Positions 7,430 through 16,078 of a DNA stretch of 29,699 nt are shown piece by piece (within the stretch, counting starts at the first letter, position 1; each line of letters starts with the position of its first letter). Below the pieces are notes generated by a model. That model saw only the letters and a program-made list of their open reading frames with translations, was not told the DNA's origin and searched no databases. Position numbers and translations under genes: made by a program. The DNA comes from a virus, in the IMG/VR virus record IMGVR_UViG_3300037140_000135, positions 1 through 29,699 of that record. One strand, 5' to 3'.

Positions 7430-8191
7430 TTAGAAATGCTGCACAGAAAGACCGAGCCAAACCCAAGCGGCGGTGGAGTTACTCCCGCCGGGCCAGCTAA
7501 AATCGTGGGTCACGCTAGTTGCGCTCACCGTGGAGTGATCCGATGCAAAACCGTAGTACCCATCGGAATCAAACGCCGAACCATCTAACGTGTTGCCCGT
7601 TTGCGTCACCGTGCCAGCAGAGCCGATGGTAACCACTGCAGATAGCGTCAGATCACCGAGGCTGGACGTGACGGTATGGTTTCCTGTGGTCTTTACCTGA
7701 CTGGTAGAAGTGGCTGACACGTAGCTTCCGGAGCGGACGCAAGTGCTGGTGTTTGCACCTGTGAAAGACACCATGTTGACGACGACCTCGTAGCCAGCGG
7801 GGGAAGTCAACACAAGCGTGTTGGACCCCGTCGGTGGGTTCCCCAGCCACCAAACATCCACTGCACCAGCGTCACTGTACGAGTCGGTCCCGGTTGCCCG
7901 CCCCACCTTCGTCATGGAGACGCCGCCGTAGGTCACTGCTGTCGTGCCGGAGGAGTAGTTGCCAAAATCGGCGTCATCCGAGATGATTGCGAAGGCACAG
8001 ACATTGGACCCGGAGTTGACGGTGAAGGAGTTGGACAAACCCGTCGCGGGCGTGTTGCCGTTGTTGAAGGCCACACTGACCACGCTGGCTGGTGGTGCGA
8101 AGTTCCGGTTTCCGACCTGCCACTGACCGCCGCCCATCGCCAATAAGGGGAGCAGGCACAGCATGCTTAGCACGACGCTTAGCTTTTTCAT
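7430..8191 (-). CDS. Secreted beta-rich protein of unknown function
   Basis: The 253-residue product starts with a classic signal peptide (MKKLSVVLSMLCLLPLLAMG), with cleavage probable just after residue 20. The mature part is rich in Ser, Thr, Gly and Val with short beta-strand-like blocks (VTYGGVSMTKVGRA, VDVWWLGNPPTGSNTLVL). Both the composition and the W-W-L...P-P-x-G-x-x-x-L-V-L block recall extracellular beta-sandwich domains found near phage fibres and on bacterial surfaces; I cannot name the family. Its ATG abuts the stop of the collagen-like fibre gene, so it is translated with it. A phage structural-region protein exported by the host is unusual; it might alter the cell surface or bind the fibre. 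Function is unknown. Confidence 0.65.
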   Translation of the reverse strand: MKKLSVVLSMLCLLPLLAMGGGQWQVGNRNFAPPASVVSVAFNNGNTPATGLSNSFTVNSGSNVCAFAIISDDADFGNYSSGTTAVTYGGVSMTKVGRATGTDSYSDAGAVDVWWLGNPPTGSNTLVLTSPAGYEVVVNMVSFTGANTSTCVRSGSYVSATSTSQVKTTGNHTVTSSLGDLTLSAVVTIGSAGTVTQTGNTLDGSAFDSDGYYGFASDHSTVSATSVTHDFSWPGGSNSTAAWVWLGLSVQHF

Positions 8192-11100
8192 TTACTTGGC
8201 ACTCACATTCCACGTCACGGACCCCGGAGTTATGGAGGCTGACGTCGGGTTGACGATGTAGTAGTTGAGTTGCCCGGCAGTCGGCCAGGCGATGAAGTAC
8301 AGGGACCCAGCACCCCACCCAGCCACTCCGGATATGTCGGAGGATGGGCAGATGACAACGGTCGAGGTTGTAAGTAGTCCCGTCATCGTCGCCGTGTAGA
8401 CGGATGACTTGGAGTTCGCGGAAACCGCTGTCGTCGCCGTGGTGATCTGGATGTTGGCGATGCTCGCAGCAGCCGGTCCCGTCGGTCCGGTTGGGCCGGG
8501 CACGGTGCTGGCAGCGCCTGTTGCGCCTGTCGCGCCTGTTGCGCCAGTAGGACCGGTGGCACCGGGAGCCGAAAAGAGCGCCCAGTTGGACCCCACCACG
8601 GGCGTGCTGTAGTTGCTGCCCACGGCGGTGCTGATGTATACGGACCCGTTGTAGCTGACCAGAGCGCCCAGACTGACTGGACCCCCAGCCCATGCCCCAA
8701 CCCATGCGACGTTTGACGCCGCGCCAGTTGGACCCGTCGGTCCGGTGGGGCCGGTAGGTCCGGTCGCGCCGATGCTTGCTACCAGATACCAGGGGTAGCC
8801 GGACGAGGGAAGGGGGCCTAGTGTATTGGCAACGATGCAAACGTAGGACGACCCCAAGTAGCTGACTGCCTGCCCGACCTGATAGTAGGAGCTGATGCTC
8901 CAACCACCCAGCCAGGTCACTCCAACCGGACCGGTAGGCCCAGTCGCGCCCGCTGGCACCGTGAAGTTCAGGATGGCCGCCGTAGACGTTCCCGTGTTGG
9001 TGACGGCTGCGGTGCCGGTGCTGGTGGTGCCGATCGAAACTGTGGCAGAGCCGCTTGTACCTGCCGCGCCGGTTGGCCCGGTGGGTCCCGTCGGGCCGGT
9101 GGCTCCGGTCGTGCCAGCGCCAGTAGCTCCAGTTGGTCCTGTTAGTCCGGTTGGGCCGGTCGGCCCCGTTGCTCCCGTTGCTCCCGCCGTGCCAGCCGTA
9201 CCCGTGGTGCCCTGAGCACCCGTTGCACCTGTTGCTCCAGTGGGGCCAGTTGGGCCTTGCGGCACCGTAAAGTTAAGGATGGCAGCGGTGTCGGTACCTG
9301 AGTTAGTGACGGCGGCTGTGCCTGTGCTCGTCGTGCCGATGGCCACGGTTGCAGAGCCATTGGCTCCGCTGGCACCAGTCGCGCCGGTAGAACCGGTTGG
9401 CCCAGTCGGACCGGCGGCTCCGGTAGCCCCTTGCGCTGCGACGAGCGACCATGCGGTGGGGTAAAGCGCGGGCTGAGCATTGGAGTTGTCACCGATTGCG
9501 ATGTAGGTCGATCCGAGGTAGCTGACCACCTGGTTGGTGTAATAGGCATGGCCGCTGCCTACCCATGCACCCACCCATGTCCCAGCGCCTCCCGCCGGGC
9601 CAGTTGCTCCGGTCGCCCCCGTGCTGCCCGCTGTGCCCGTCGCGCCTGCTGTGCCGGTGGCTCCGGTTGCTCCGGTTGCTCCGGTGGGTCCGGCAACGGT
9701 CGAGGCCGCGCCAGTCGCTCCGGTTGGGCCAGTAGGGCCGGTCACGCCAGTTGGGCCAGTGGCACCGATGTTCCCCGTCGCACCTGTTGCACCTGTTGCT
9801 CCGGCCACACCCGTGGCTCCGGCAGTTCCTGTCGGCCCCGTAGCGCCGGTCGAGCCTTGAGGCCCGGTCGGTCCAGCTACCGTCGATGCTGCACCCGTCG
9901 CGCCAGTGGGGCCGGTGAGGCCGATAGCGCCGGTGGCACCCATTGGTCCAGGTACGGTCGAAGCGGCTCCAGTAGCACCCGTTGCACCGGTTGGCCCAGC
10001 CGGGCCAGTGGCACCCGTCGGGCCAGGAACTGTGGAGGCCGCGCCAGTAGCGCCAGTCGCGCCGGTGGCTCCAGCGACGGTCGCAACCACTGGCGTCCAG
10101 TAGGAGGGGTTGGTGGTCGGCAGCCAACCGGTGTTGGCAGCCACGGCTATGTACAGCGAGCCGCTCGCCATGACGGTGTCGTTAATCGAGTAGGTGTAGG
10201 TGGACGACCAGTTGCCCTTATAGACGGGCACCCAGGCGGTACCTGCTGCACCGGTCGCTCCGGTTGGCCCAGTGGCACCGGTCGTGCCTGCACCTGTGGC
10301 TCCAGCGGGGCCGGTGGGGCCTTGTATGCCCTGAGCGATCTCGACCCAGTAGATGCTGCCCGTATAGGGAGCCTGGGAAATGTTTGCGGCGATGCAGAGC
10401 CAAGATGAGGTCCCGTAGAAGACCGCTTCATTCACAACGTAAGCGACGCCGGAGGTCCACGATCCCTCAAAGACTATGCCTGCCGATGCCGCGCCAGTGG
10501 GGCCTGTGGGGCCTGTAGCTCCGGCTGCCCCGGTGGCACCCGTTGCGCCCTGAAAGGTCAGCATCCAGTACATGCTGGAGTCGAAGGGAGCAGGCTGGGC
10601 CGTGTTTGCAACGACGCAAATCCAGGAGGAGCCAAGGTAGGTGACTCCGTCCCCCGGCACATAAGCGTACGTTGAACTCCAGTCACCGCGCCATGCCATT
10701 CCAATCGGGCCGGTTGCACCCGTGGGGCCGGTGAGGCCTGTGGCTCCCGTCAGACCAATGCCTTCTGGGCCTGTGGGGCCAGCGGAGCCAGTGGGGCCTG
10801 TGCTGCCTACCTGTGCGAGCAGGGACCAGTAGGACGGGTTTGTGGCCGGGGTAAAATTTTGGTTGCTGACGGTGCTGATCCAGGAGGCACCTGCATAGCT
10901 GACACCGGAGCCCACCGGATAGGTGGTGGTCGAGCTCCATGCGCCGGTCCAGGTGATGCCCGCCGGGCCTGTGGCTCCGGTAGAGCCTTGGATGCCCTGC
11001 GGGCCGGTCGGACCGATGGGGCCGGTGACGCCTTGGATACCTTGCGAGCCAGTCGGTCCCGCCGGAATCCCGAAGTTGATGATGGCGGCAGAACTTGTGC

Positions 11101-11773
11101 CTACATTTGTTACAGTTGGGCTTGCTCCGGCAGCAAGCGCGGTCGCTGTGCCTGAGGTGATCGAGATCGAAGGGGTAGCACCAGTTGCGCCTGTTGCGCC
11201 GGTAACTCCCGCCGCCCCCGTTGGGCCAGTCGGGCCAGCGACCGTAGAAGCTGCGCCCGTAGCGCCCGTGGGTCCGGTAGCGCCTGCGGGTCCAGTGGGG
11301 CCGGTGGCTCCCTGGGGTCCCGTCGCACCCGTCGCTCCTGAGCCGCCGGTGCCGGTGCCGCCTGAGCCCACCTGCTGGTAGGTAACCATAGTGCCCAGAT
11401 TCGGAGCGGCGCTGTCGAAGTCGAAGGTGGCTCCCGTCGGCTGGATGGTGTAGCCCGGGCCAAGGATGTTTTCGCCAGTCAGTGGGTCGATGATCGAGAC
11501 GGCGTACCCGATGTTGATCGGGTCGGTCAGCGAGACGTCGGGAAGCTGTGGAGCGATGCCCGTGTAGTCGGCAACCATGACGCCATCGACGACGGGAAAT
11601 GAGATTGGCCGCGTGACCATCTGACCGCTGCCATTCACACGAAAACTGATCGGCGTGTTGGTCAACGTGCTGACAGCCTGGAACTCGATCTCACCGACGC
11701 TGAGAAGCTGGCCGAGGAGCGATCCATAGATGTTCGAAGCCGTGATTAAAGTGAAGCCTGTTGCTGCGGGCAT
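8192..11773 (-). CDS. Collagen-like tail fibre with repeated carbohydrate-binding-like modules
   Basis: The 1193-residue product has an N-terminal attachment domain of about 130 residues, then long Gly-X-Y tracts ([17 protein letters not shown] and variants) expected to form collagen-like triple helices. Seven modules of about 50 residues interrupt the tracts between about residues 270 and 1070. Each has the pattern W-x-G-x-W-S-S-x-x-x-Y, then a Val/Gly-rich strand with Y-x-G-S-S-W/Y-I, and W at the end, like carbohydrate-binding module family 5/12. Three more modules read [21 protein letters not shown] or similar. The C-terminal 90 residues are a distinct cap. The ATG at 11773 has AGGAG 6 bases before it. 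The product should bind host surface glycans. It lies after the tape measure gene rather than after the tail tip gene. Confidence 0.88.
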   Translation of the reverse strand: MPAATGFTLITASNIYGSLLGQLLSVGEIEFQAVSTLTNTPISFRVNGSGQMVTRPISFPVVDGVMVADYTGIAPQLPDVSLTDPINIGYAVSIIDPLTGENILGPGYTIQPTGATFDFDSAAPNLGTMVTYQQVGSGGTGTGGSGATGATGPQGATGPTGPAGATGPTGATGAASTVAGPTGPTGAAGVTGATGATGATPSISITSGTATALAAGASPTVTNVGTSSAAIINFGIPAGPTGSQGIQGVTGPIGPTGPQGIQGSTGATGPAGITWTGAWSSTTTYPVGSGVSYAGASWISTVSNQNFTPATNPSYWSLLAQVGSTGPTGSAGPTGPEGIGLTGATGLTGPTGATGPIGMAWRGDWSSTYAYVPGDGVTYLGSSWICVVANTAQPAPFDSSMYWMLTFQGATGATGAAGATGPTGPTGAASAGIVFEGSWTSGVAYVVNEAVFYGTSSWLCIAANISQAPYTGSIYWVEIAQGIQGPTGPAGATGAGTTGATGPTGATGAAGTAWVPVYKGNWSSTYTYSINDTVMASGSLYIAVAANTGWLPTTNPSYWTPVVATVAGATGATGATGAASTVPGPTGATGPAGPTGATGATGAASTVPGPMGATGAIGLTGPTGATGAASTVAGPTGPQGSTGATGPTGTAGATGVAGATGATGATGNIGATGPTGVTGPTGPTGATGAASTVAGPTGATGATGATGTAGATGTAGSTGATGATGPAGGAGTWVGAWVGSGHAYYTNQVVSYLGSTYIAIGDNSNAQPALYPTAWSLVAAQGATGAAGPTGPTGSTGATGASGANGSATVAIGTTSTGTAAVTNSGTDTAAILNFTVPQGPTGPTGATGATGAQGTTGTAGTAGATGATGPTGPTGLTGPTGATGAGTTGATGPTGPTGPTGAAGTSGSATVSIGTTSTGTAAVTNTGTSTAAILNFTVPAGATGPTGPVGVTWLGGWSISSYYQVGQAVSYLGSSYVCIVANTLGPLPSSGYPWYLVASIGATGPTGPTGPTGPTGAASNVAWVGAWAGGPVSLGALVSYNGSVYISTAVGSNYSTPVVGSNWALFSAPGATGPTGATGATGATGAASTVPGPTGPTGPAAASIANIQITTATTAVSANSKSSVYTATMTGLLTTSTVVICPSSDISGVAGWGAGSLYFIAWPTAGQLNYYIVNPTSASITPGSVTWNVSAK

Positions 11774-11787
11774 GAGTGTCTCCTGCT

Positions 11788-11809
11788 GCTATAAAACGAT
11801 CTGGAAGTC
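11788..11809 (-). repeat. 22-bp directional intergenic element, copy 3
   Basis: On the minus strand: GACT, TCCAGATCGT, TTTATAGC. It fills the gap between tape measure stop and fibre start; its 3' end runs into the fibre ribosome-binding site, 14 bp before the ATG. Confidence 0.7.
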
Positions 11810-11825
11810 GGCTTGTTGAGAGCTA

Positions 11826-14165
11826 CTATCCGCGCGAGGGGCGGCGCAGCTTAGCTTCGCGGGTGGCCTGGACGGAGCCAGCCATCAGGTGAGGAGCGGC
11901 GGTACGGATGCCACGCTGTACCTGGGCGTCAACCTGCGCAGGATCGGTCGCACCACGCGCGTCGATCGCACCCGGGTGGAAGATGATGTCGCCGCTGGAC
12001 CCGCTGGTGAGCTTGTGGTTGGGTGTGACGTGGCCAGATCCTGAGGGGTTGAAGAGTTCTGGACCGTTCTCACCCACGATGCTCGGGCCGGACAAATAGC
12101 CACCGTCCGCGAACCCTGGGAGAACCGACTTCAACAAGGTGCCGAAGAATCCGCCCAGCTTGCCCGCTGTGCCACTGGCTGCTCCGCCGAGTGCGCTAGT
12201 AGCCGCGCCTACTGCACCGCCGACGGACTTGGTGGCGGAGGCGAGCGAGTCCATGATGACGTGCATGGGGTTGGACTTGGTCCCCATCTTGCCCATGCCG
12301 GGGATCATGCCGATCAGAGCGCTTTCGCCTTTTTGCAGGCCAGTGGTCGCCACGTTCTTGAACACATCGCTGCCAAACTGTTTGAAGTTTGTCGACTTGC
12401 CCATCATGCCCTGGATGAGCTGTGCGTTGAGGCTGGTGAGCGTCGAGTTGACCAGCGTACGCATCTGGGCTGCGCCGTCGCGTGATGCGGCCACGAACTC
12501 ACGCAAGGCATCCGCAGCGCCGCCGAAGGCAGTCTCCGAGTTGGTCTTCCATTGGTCCGATTGCGCGGTGCGAGCGGCCTCACCTTGGATGCCGGTGATC
12601 TTCACATTGCGCTGTTCCTGGTTTGCCGCACGCTGCTCGGGCGTCATGCTGGCATCATTGTTGTCGGCAGTCCACTCAGGGCCTCCGACCTTCAAAGCAG
12701 CAATCTGGGCGGCGTAGTTAGCGGCGTGCGCGGCGGCCATCTGTACAGCGGCGTCATGCTTTGTGATTGCGCCGGTGGCAAGGTCGTGGGCGGTGGCCTG
12801 CTCAGCCATCGCCTCGGAGTTCTTCTCGGTCGCCAGCGTTGAGGCAGCCTTATAGTCGGCGGTGCGATGATCCTGCGAATCCATCTCGTCGGAGAGGCGC
12901 TGCATCAGGTCATCTTGCTTCTTGATTTCTTCGGCAGACTTGGCCGCTGCCTCGCGCTCCTTATTCCAGCGCTCTTCGAGCTCCTTGTACAGCGCCTGAT
13001 TGGCTTCGCCGATGTGTGCGTTGACGACGCGGAGAACCTCAGGGTATTTCTGGGCGGGTTCGACCAGGCTCTGCCAGTAGGTGCGCTGCTGCAAGGTGGA
13101 CACGTCTCCCTGCTCCTTCATCAAGGTCATGCCGTCGGTCATGCTGTGGAGCATGTCCTGGATCGCCTTCTCGCGGGCAGCCTTGGCCTCGGCGGCGATC
13201 CGCTTAGCATCCTCGGCGGCCTTCTTCGCCGCTTCGTCCTTGGAGGCTTGCGCCTCGGAGGCAGCATGATTGGTCGAGGCGGCCTCCCCATCTTTCTCTT
13301 GGATCAGAGTAGTGATGATCCCTTCGTCGGCGGCGATACCGGAGCCGTACTGGTTGCCGTAGTTCTTGTTGACCATTGCGTCGTGGTCGCGCTGGCGATC
13401 TCCCAAGTAGCCATCGCGCCTTGCTGCCATGGCCGTCTTCGTAGAGTCAGCAAGCCCTGTGTTCCCGTCATGCTGCGCTTTCGCCAGAACGTAAGCATCG
13501 TGGGCCTGCGTCTTTGCGTACTCCTTGTAAGAGTCGTCAACGTCGCCAGTACCTACCTTGCCCAACAGAATCGCCCAGCCCGTGAGGTGGTTCTTGGACA
13601 GGAGCTCTTCGACCTTTGCGTTCGCTGAAACAACAGACTCGGCGAACTTGTCGGTCGCCTCCTTGGCTTCATCGATCCCGGTCTTGAGACCGTCCGTGGG
13701 TTTGTGCTCAAACGCTGCGTGCGCATCGTTGAGCTTGTCCGTCAGGACGTTGATCGAGTCAGTGGCAGTCTGCTGCGAGAGGTTCAGCGCGGCGAAGCCA
13801 TTGGCGATGGCCTGCGGCATCGCTCTAACTTTTTGGACGAACTCAACTACCTTCGTGCCCAGGCCGATAATCATCGAGCCCATGGCGACAGCGCCCATGA
13901 TCGGAAAGGCCATCTTGAGAGCCGAGCCAACGCCGGGAATCATGGTCAGGAACCGAGCGATGGCGCGGTTATTGTTCCCGAGTGGATTTTCAAGCTGGCG
14001 GACTGCGGTGGCCGACGCTTGCATGGAACTGACCGTGCTTGCGCCCGCGCCCTTAGCCCGACCGGCGAACACATCGAGCTGGGCTTGCGCCTCCTTGATG
14101 GCGGCGGAGTACGTGGCGCTGTTCAGGCGCAGAACGATATTTACTCCACCCGCTTCTTCTGGCAT
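11826..14165 (-). CDS. Tail tape measure protein
   Basis: The 779-residue product sets tail length and lines the tail tube before DNA ejection. Evidence: great length, directly downstream of chaperone and gp10-like genes, mostly alpha-helical Ala/Lys/Glu-rich sequence with coiled-coil stretches (about 270-470), and a hydrophobic segment at about 70-110 (IPGVGSALKMAFPIMGAVAM and following). The C-terminus carries the motif FADGGYLSGPSIVGENGPEL, very common in lambda-type tape measure proteins. The ATG at 14165 abuts the stop of the preceding gene (14166-14168), so it is translationally coupled. The length implies a fairly short siphovirus tail by the usual 1.5 angstrom-per-residue rule, roughly 115 nm. 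Confidence 0.92.
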   Translation of the reverse strand: MPEEAGGVNIVLRLNSATYSAAIKEAQAQLDVFAGRAKGAGASTVSSMQASATAVRQLENPLGNNNRAIARFLTMIPGVGSALKMAFPIMGAVAMGSMIIGLGTKVVEFVQKVRAMPQAIANGFAALNLSQQTATDSINVLTDKLNDAHAAFEHKPTDGLKTGIDEAKEATDKFAESVVSANAKVEELLSKNHLTGWAILLGKVGTGDVDDSYKEYAKTQAHDAYVLAKAQHDGNTGLADSTKTAMAARRDGYLGDRQRDHDAMVNKNYGNQYGSGIAADEGIITTLIQEKDGEAASTNHAASEAQASKDEAAKKAAEDAKRIAAEAKAAREKAIQDMLHSMTDGMTLMKEQGDVSTLQQRTYWQSLVEPAQKYPEVLRVVNAHIGEANQALYKELEERWNKEREAAAKSAEEIKKQDDLMQRLSDEMDSQDHRTADYKAASTLATEKNSEAMAEQATAHDLATGAITKHDAAVQMAAAHAANYAAQIAALKVGGPEWTADNNDASMTPEQRAANQEQRNVKITGIQGEAARTAQSDQWKTNSETAFGGAADALREFVAASRDGAAQMRTLVNSTLTSLNAQLIQGMMGKSTNFKQFGSDVFKNVATTGLQKGESALIGMIPGMGKMGTKSNPMHVIMDSLASATKSVGGAVGAATSALGGAASGTAGKLGGFFGTLLKSVLPGFADGGYLSGPSIVGENGPELFNPSGSGHVTPNHKLTSGSSGDIIFHPGAIDARGATDPAQVDAQVQRGIRTAAPHLMAGSVQATREAKLRRPSRG

Positions 14166-14669
14166 CTAGGACTTACCTTTCCGTGCTGCTGCTTTCTCGA
14201 TCTCTTGACCGAGCGTGGTGATGATGGTCTGGGTTACTTCCGCGCGAGAAGCCTCCCACGCAACTCGGATAAAAGGGTGAGCAGCGACTTCTCCGACCTG
14301 AGAGCCAGGTCCTCTGGTCTTTCCGGTCTTGAAGAGGCGGGATCGACCGCCGCGTACGAGTCGGTGTCCGTACTCAACCCAGCGGGCAACATGGGACGTA
14401 AGTTTGCCCGGGCCAACGATCGCTGCGTATGCACCTTGGGCGTCCTTCTTCAGGCGGATGATGATGTCGCTTCGGAGTGCGCCGTCAGGGAGGATTCCAC
14501 CGGTGCTGTCCTTCTCGGGAGCACGCTCGGTGATGGCGGCTTGCTCGATAACCGCGCCAGCCTTGAGTGCAGTGCGGATGCAGCGGTCGGCCTGTTTGGT
14601 GGCCATGTCGTCGAGCTTCGCCTGGAGCTCTGCGAGGCCTGTGATCGAGATGTCGATTCCGTCGGCCAT
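14166..14669 (-). CDS. HK97-gp10 family phage protein
   Basis: The 167-residue product matches the HK97-gp10 family: an N-terminal start (ISITGLAELQAKLDDMATK), then TALKAGAVIEQAAITERAP (G-A-x-x-I-x-x-x-A...P), a central beta-rich segment with YAAIVGPGKLTSHVARWVEYGH, and a C-terminal AAHPFIRVAWEASRAEV motif. All four are hallmarks of this family. The role is in neck or tail completion. In HK97-type genomes this gene normally lies between the head-tail joining protein and the DUF3168 tail terminator; here it sits between the chaperone frames and the tape measure. ATG at 14669, 3 bases after the chaperone stop. Confidence 0.8.
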   Translation of the reverse strand: MADGIDISITGLAELQAKLDDMATKQADRCIRTALKAGAVIEQAAITERAPEKDSTGGILPDGALRSDIIIRLKKDAQGAYAAIVGPGKLTSHVARWVEYGHRLVRGGRSRLFKTGKTRGPGSQVGEVAAHPFIRVAWEASRAEVTQTIITTLGQEIEKAAARKGKS

Positions 14670-14672
14670 GGG

Positions 14673-15059
14673 TTACGCTTTCTTTGCGTTCAAGTTGGGG
14701 AACATGGCTCGGATGCCGGTGTCGATCTCTTTGAGCCGCTTCTTCGTCATCCGCTTGCGCTTCGTGCCGACGTTGAGGGCCTTGGTTGTCTTGGCCCACT
14801 CGGATGGCATGAACTCCTTGGCGGAGGTGGGCTTCTCGGCAGACTTGAAGCCGGTGTTCGCGACCCATGATGTGAGCTGCGCGAACATGAACTCGTTCGC
14901 GACGGTCTCTACCTTCTTGCGCTTCAGCAAAGCGTCGTATTGGCGCGGAGTGAGCGCCCAGAACTGTTCGTCGGTGAGCCGGAGATCGTGTTTCGCAACC
15001 GCCCAGAAATGAAGCCAAGTCGCCGCAGCATCGGGTTCTACTCCGCCTGCGGCTCGATG
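14673..15059 (-). CDS. Tail assembly chaperone, frameshifted C-terminal part (lambda T-like)
   Basis: This frame is open and conserved-looking well upstream of any start codon. It reads WLHFWAVAKHDLRL, then TDEQFWALTPRQYDAL, then KRKKVETVANEF, the last part of which resembles the second chaperone frame of siphophages. The first ATG, GTG or TTG in the frame is a TTG at 14930, after the LTPRQYDAL block, so independent initiation would lose it. It is therefore most likely translated as a -1 frameshift product from the upstream chaperone gene: about 120 residues from that gene plus 128 from this frame, about 248 in all. Such fusions guide tail tube polymerisation on the tape measure and are absent from virions. 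Confidence 0.8.
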   Translation of the reverse strand, partial: HRAAGGVEPDAAATWLHFWAVAKHDLRLTDEQFWALTPRQYDALLKRKKVETVANEFMFAQLTSWVANTGFKSAEKPTSAKEFMPSEWAKTTKALNVGTKRKRMTKKRLKEIDTGIRAMFPNLNAKKA

Positions 15060-15062
15060 GGG
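15022..15062 (-). promoter_or_regulatory. Probable -1 ribosomal frameshift signal
   Basis: On the minus strand a CCCC run (15062-15059) lets tRNA-Pro on codon CCC slip back one base with perfect re-pairing. Five bases on, a 7-bp perfect stem GCCGCAG/CTGCGGC (15053-15047 and 15028-15022, 18-base loop) encloses the zero-frame TAG stop. Slippery run, short spacer and stable hairpin, in the overlap of two chaperone frames in the -1 relation, fit programmed frameshifting. The run is not the textbook X-XXY-YYZ heptamer. Confidence 0.65.
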
Positions 15063-15418
15063 TCCGCTGGATCGGGATCTGCGAGGGACGCGGAGTATGC
15101 GTTCGCGATGCCTTCGAAGATAGCTCCGAGGTTGCGGATGGTGACTAGCTTGATGACGGCCTCGACGGTGATCTTCGGGGTGTCAGTAATCATCGCTGCG
15201 TACAGCAACGGCACGACGCGCTCGGCGTCCATGTTGGAGAGATCCAGGCAGTGGAGGAGGTTGACGATGACGCCCTGCTCGCGGAGGTTCTTCTGCGCCA
15301 AGGCTAAGGCGGCGAAGGAGTAGACCAGGTGGTACTTCTTGCCGTCGAGGGTAATCGGGACGAGTGGGAGCGTGGGATCGGTGCCGGGTACATTGGCGAC
15401 CTTTGCGGCTTTGGACAT
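15038..15418 (-). CDS. Tail assembly chaperone, short form (lambda G-like)
   Basis: The 126-residue product lies directly after the major tail protein and before the tape measure region, the fixed place of the tail assembly chaperone. After a short Lys-rich N-terminus it reads LVPITLDGKKYHLVYSFAALALAQKN (given here only as a landmark around residues 20-45), the typical start of this class, in which a beta-hairpin (LDGKKYHLVY) leads into helices. The C-terminus is Asp/Pro-rich (LADPDPADPIEPQAE), and the frameshift site lies within it. ATG at 15418 with AAGGAG 4 bases before. A minority of ribosomes should shift -1 near 15059 and make the longer fusion. Confidence 0.8.
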   Translation of the reverse strand: MSKAAKVANVPGTDPTLPLVPITLDGKKYHLVYSFAALALAQKNLREQGVIVNLLHCLDLSNMDAERVVPLLYAAMITDTPKITVEAVIKLVTIRNLGAIFEGIANAYSASLADPDPADPIEPQAE

Positions 15419-15508
15419 GAGGCTCCTTGTTGCAGGTGAGGAGACGGCGGACCAGCATGGGTGAGCTCTCGCTGTACGCCCATGCTGGTCCAGTACCCGT
15501 CAGTTCGT

Positions 15509-15982
15509 TTACGCGCCTTCGGTGATCGTCCACGCGCCGTCGATGTCGATCGTGACGGTCGCATCGGCCTGCTTGGTGAGGCTGAGATCAAATCCACCGG
15601 CCTCGGTGACTACGCCCGAGAGCTTGATGAGGTCTCCGGTTGCAGTCTGGCCTGCAGCAGTGTTGGGCACGAGCTGGATTTCGAAGTTGTACAGTGACCC
15701 GGCGGCGCAGGCGGCGACGCAGGCAGCCTGGCCTGGGTCATTGCTGACGCGCAGGGTCGTGAAGGTGAAGGTTCCGTAATCGACGATCGTGCCGAGCTTG
15801 CGCTTGACGTTGGCCGCGAACGTGGACACATCAGTAACTGCACCCTTCATGCCGGAGAACTTCGCGTCGGTGATCGCACCAACGGGGAGGAAAGTCTCGG
15901 TGCCAGTCGAACCCGTGATGCCACCGATGGACACAACGGTCCCGGCTCCATTCGCTTGTGCTTTGCTCGGTACGTTTGCCAT
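15509..15982 (-). CDS. Major tail (tube) protein
   Basis: The 157-residue product is predicted to build the tail tube. It reads NGAGTVVSIGGITGSTGTET near the N-terminus, then TDAKFSGMKGAVTDVSTF and a C-terminal AGGFDLSLTKQADATVTI, an arrangement of beta strands with a D-x-S-x-F motif typical of lambda V / HK97 major tail proteins. The position between the DUF3168 gene and the tail chaperone genes confirms the role. ATG at 15982 with AGGAG 7 bases before it. A directional intergenic element (16028-16049) lies about 45 bp upstream. There is no obvious Ig-like C-terminal extension. Confidence 0.87.
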   Translation of the reverse strand: MANVPSKAQANGAGTVVSIGGITGSTGTETFLPVGAITDAKFSGMKGAVTDVSTFAANVKRKLGTIVDYGTFTFTTLRVSNDPGQAACVAACAAGSLYNFEIQLVPNTAAGQTATGDLIKLSGVVTEAGGFDLSLTKQADATVTIDIDGAWTITEGA

Positions 15983-16027
15983 GGTGTAACTCCTGAGGTG
16001 ATGCGGTTGGGTGAGGAAAAATGTGGG

Positions 16028-16049
16028 CCTACTAAGCGGTTTGCTAGTC
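16028..16049 (-). repeat. 22-bp directional intergenic element, copy 4
   Basis: On the minus strand: GACT, AGCAAACCGC, TTAGTAGG. It sits in the 96-bp gap between the tail terminator gene and the major tail protein gene, 45 bp before the latter's ATG. This is one of the more diverged copies. Confidence 0.6.
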
Positions 16050-16078
16050 AGGTCATCGAAACTTGCTGTGCTGGGTGG

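Noticed and set aside
8409-11381. Several plus-strand frames rich in [10 protein letters not shown] repeats (for example 8895-9215, 9621-9860, 10923-11381)
   Set aside because: They are the antisense reading of the fibre's Gly-X-Y codons; low complexity, no ribosome-binding sites, opposite to the true gene.
11788-11809. Reading the GACT...TATAG element as a T7-type phage promoter
   Set aside because: The GACT-to-TATAG distance is 10-12 bases against 2-3 in T7-type promoters, and no single-subunit RNA polymerase gene is in the window.
12867-13628. 253-residue plus-strand frame in the tape measure gene
   Set aside because: Antisense shadow of the tape measure coiled coil; Leu-rich only because of Lys/Glu/Gln codons on the other strand.
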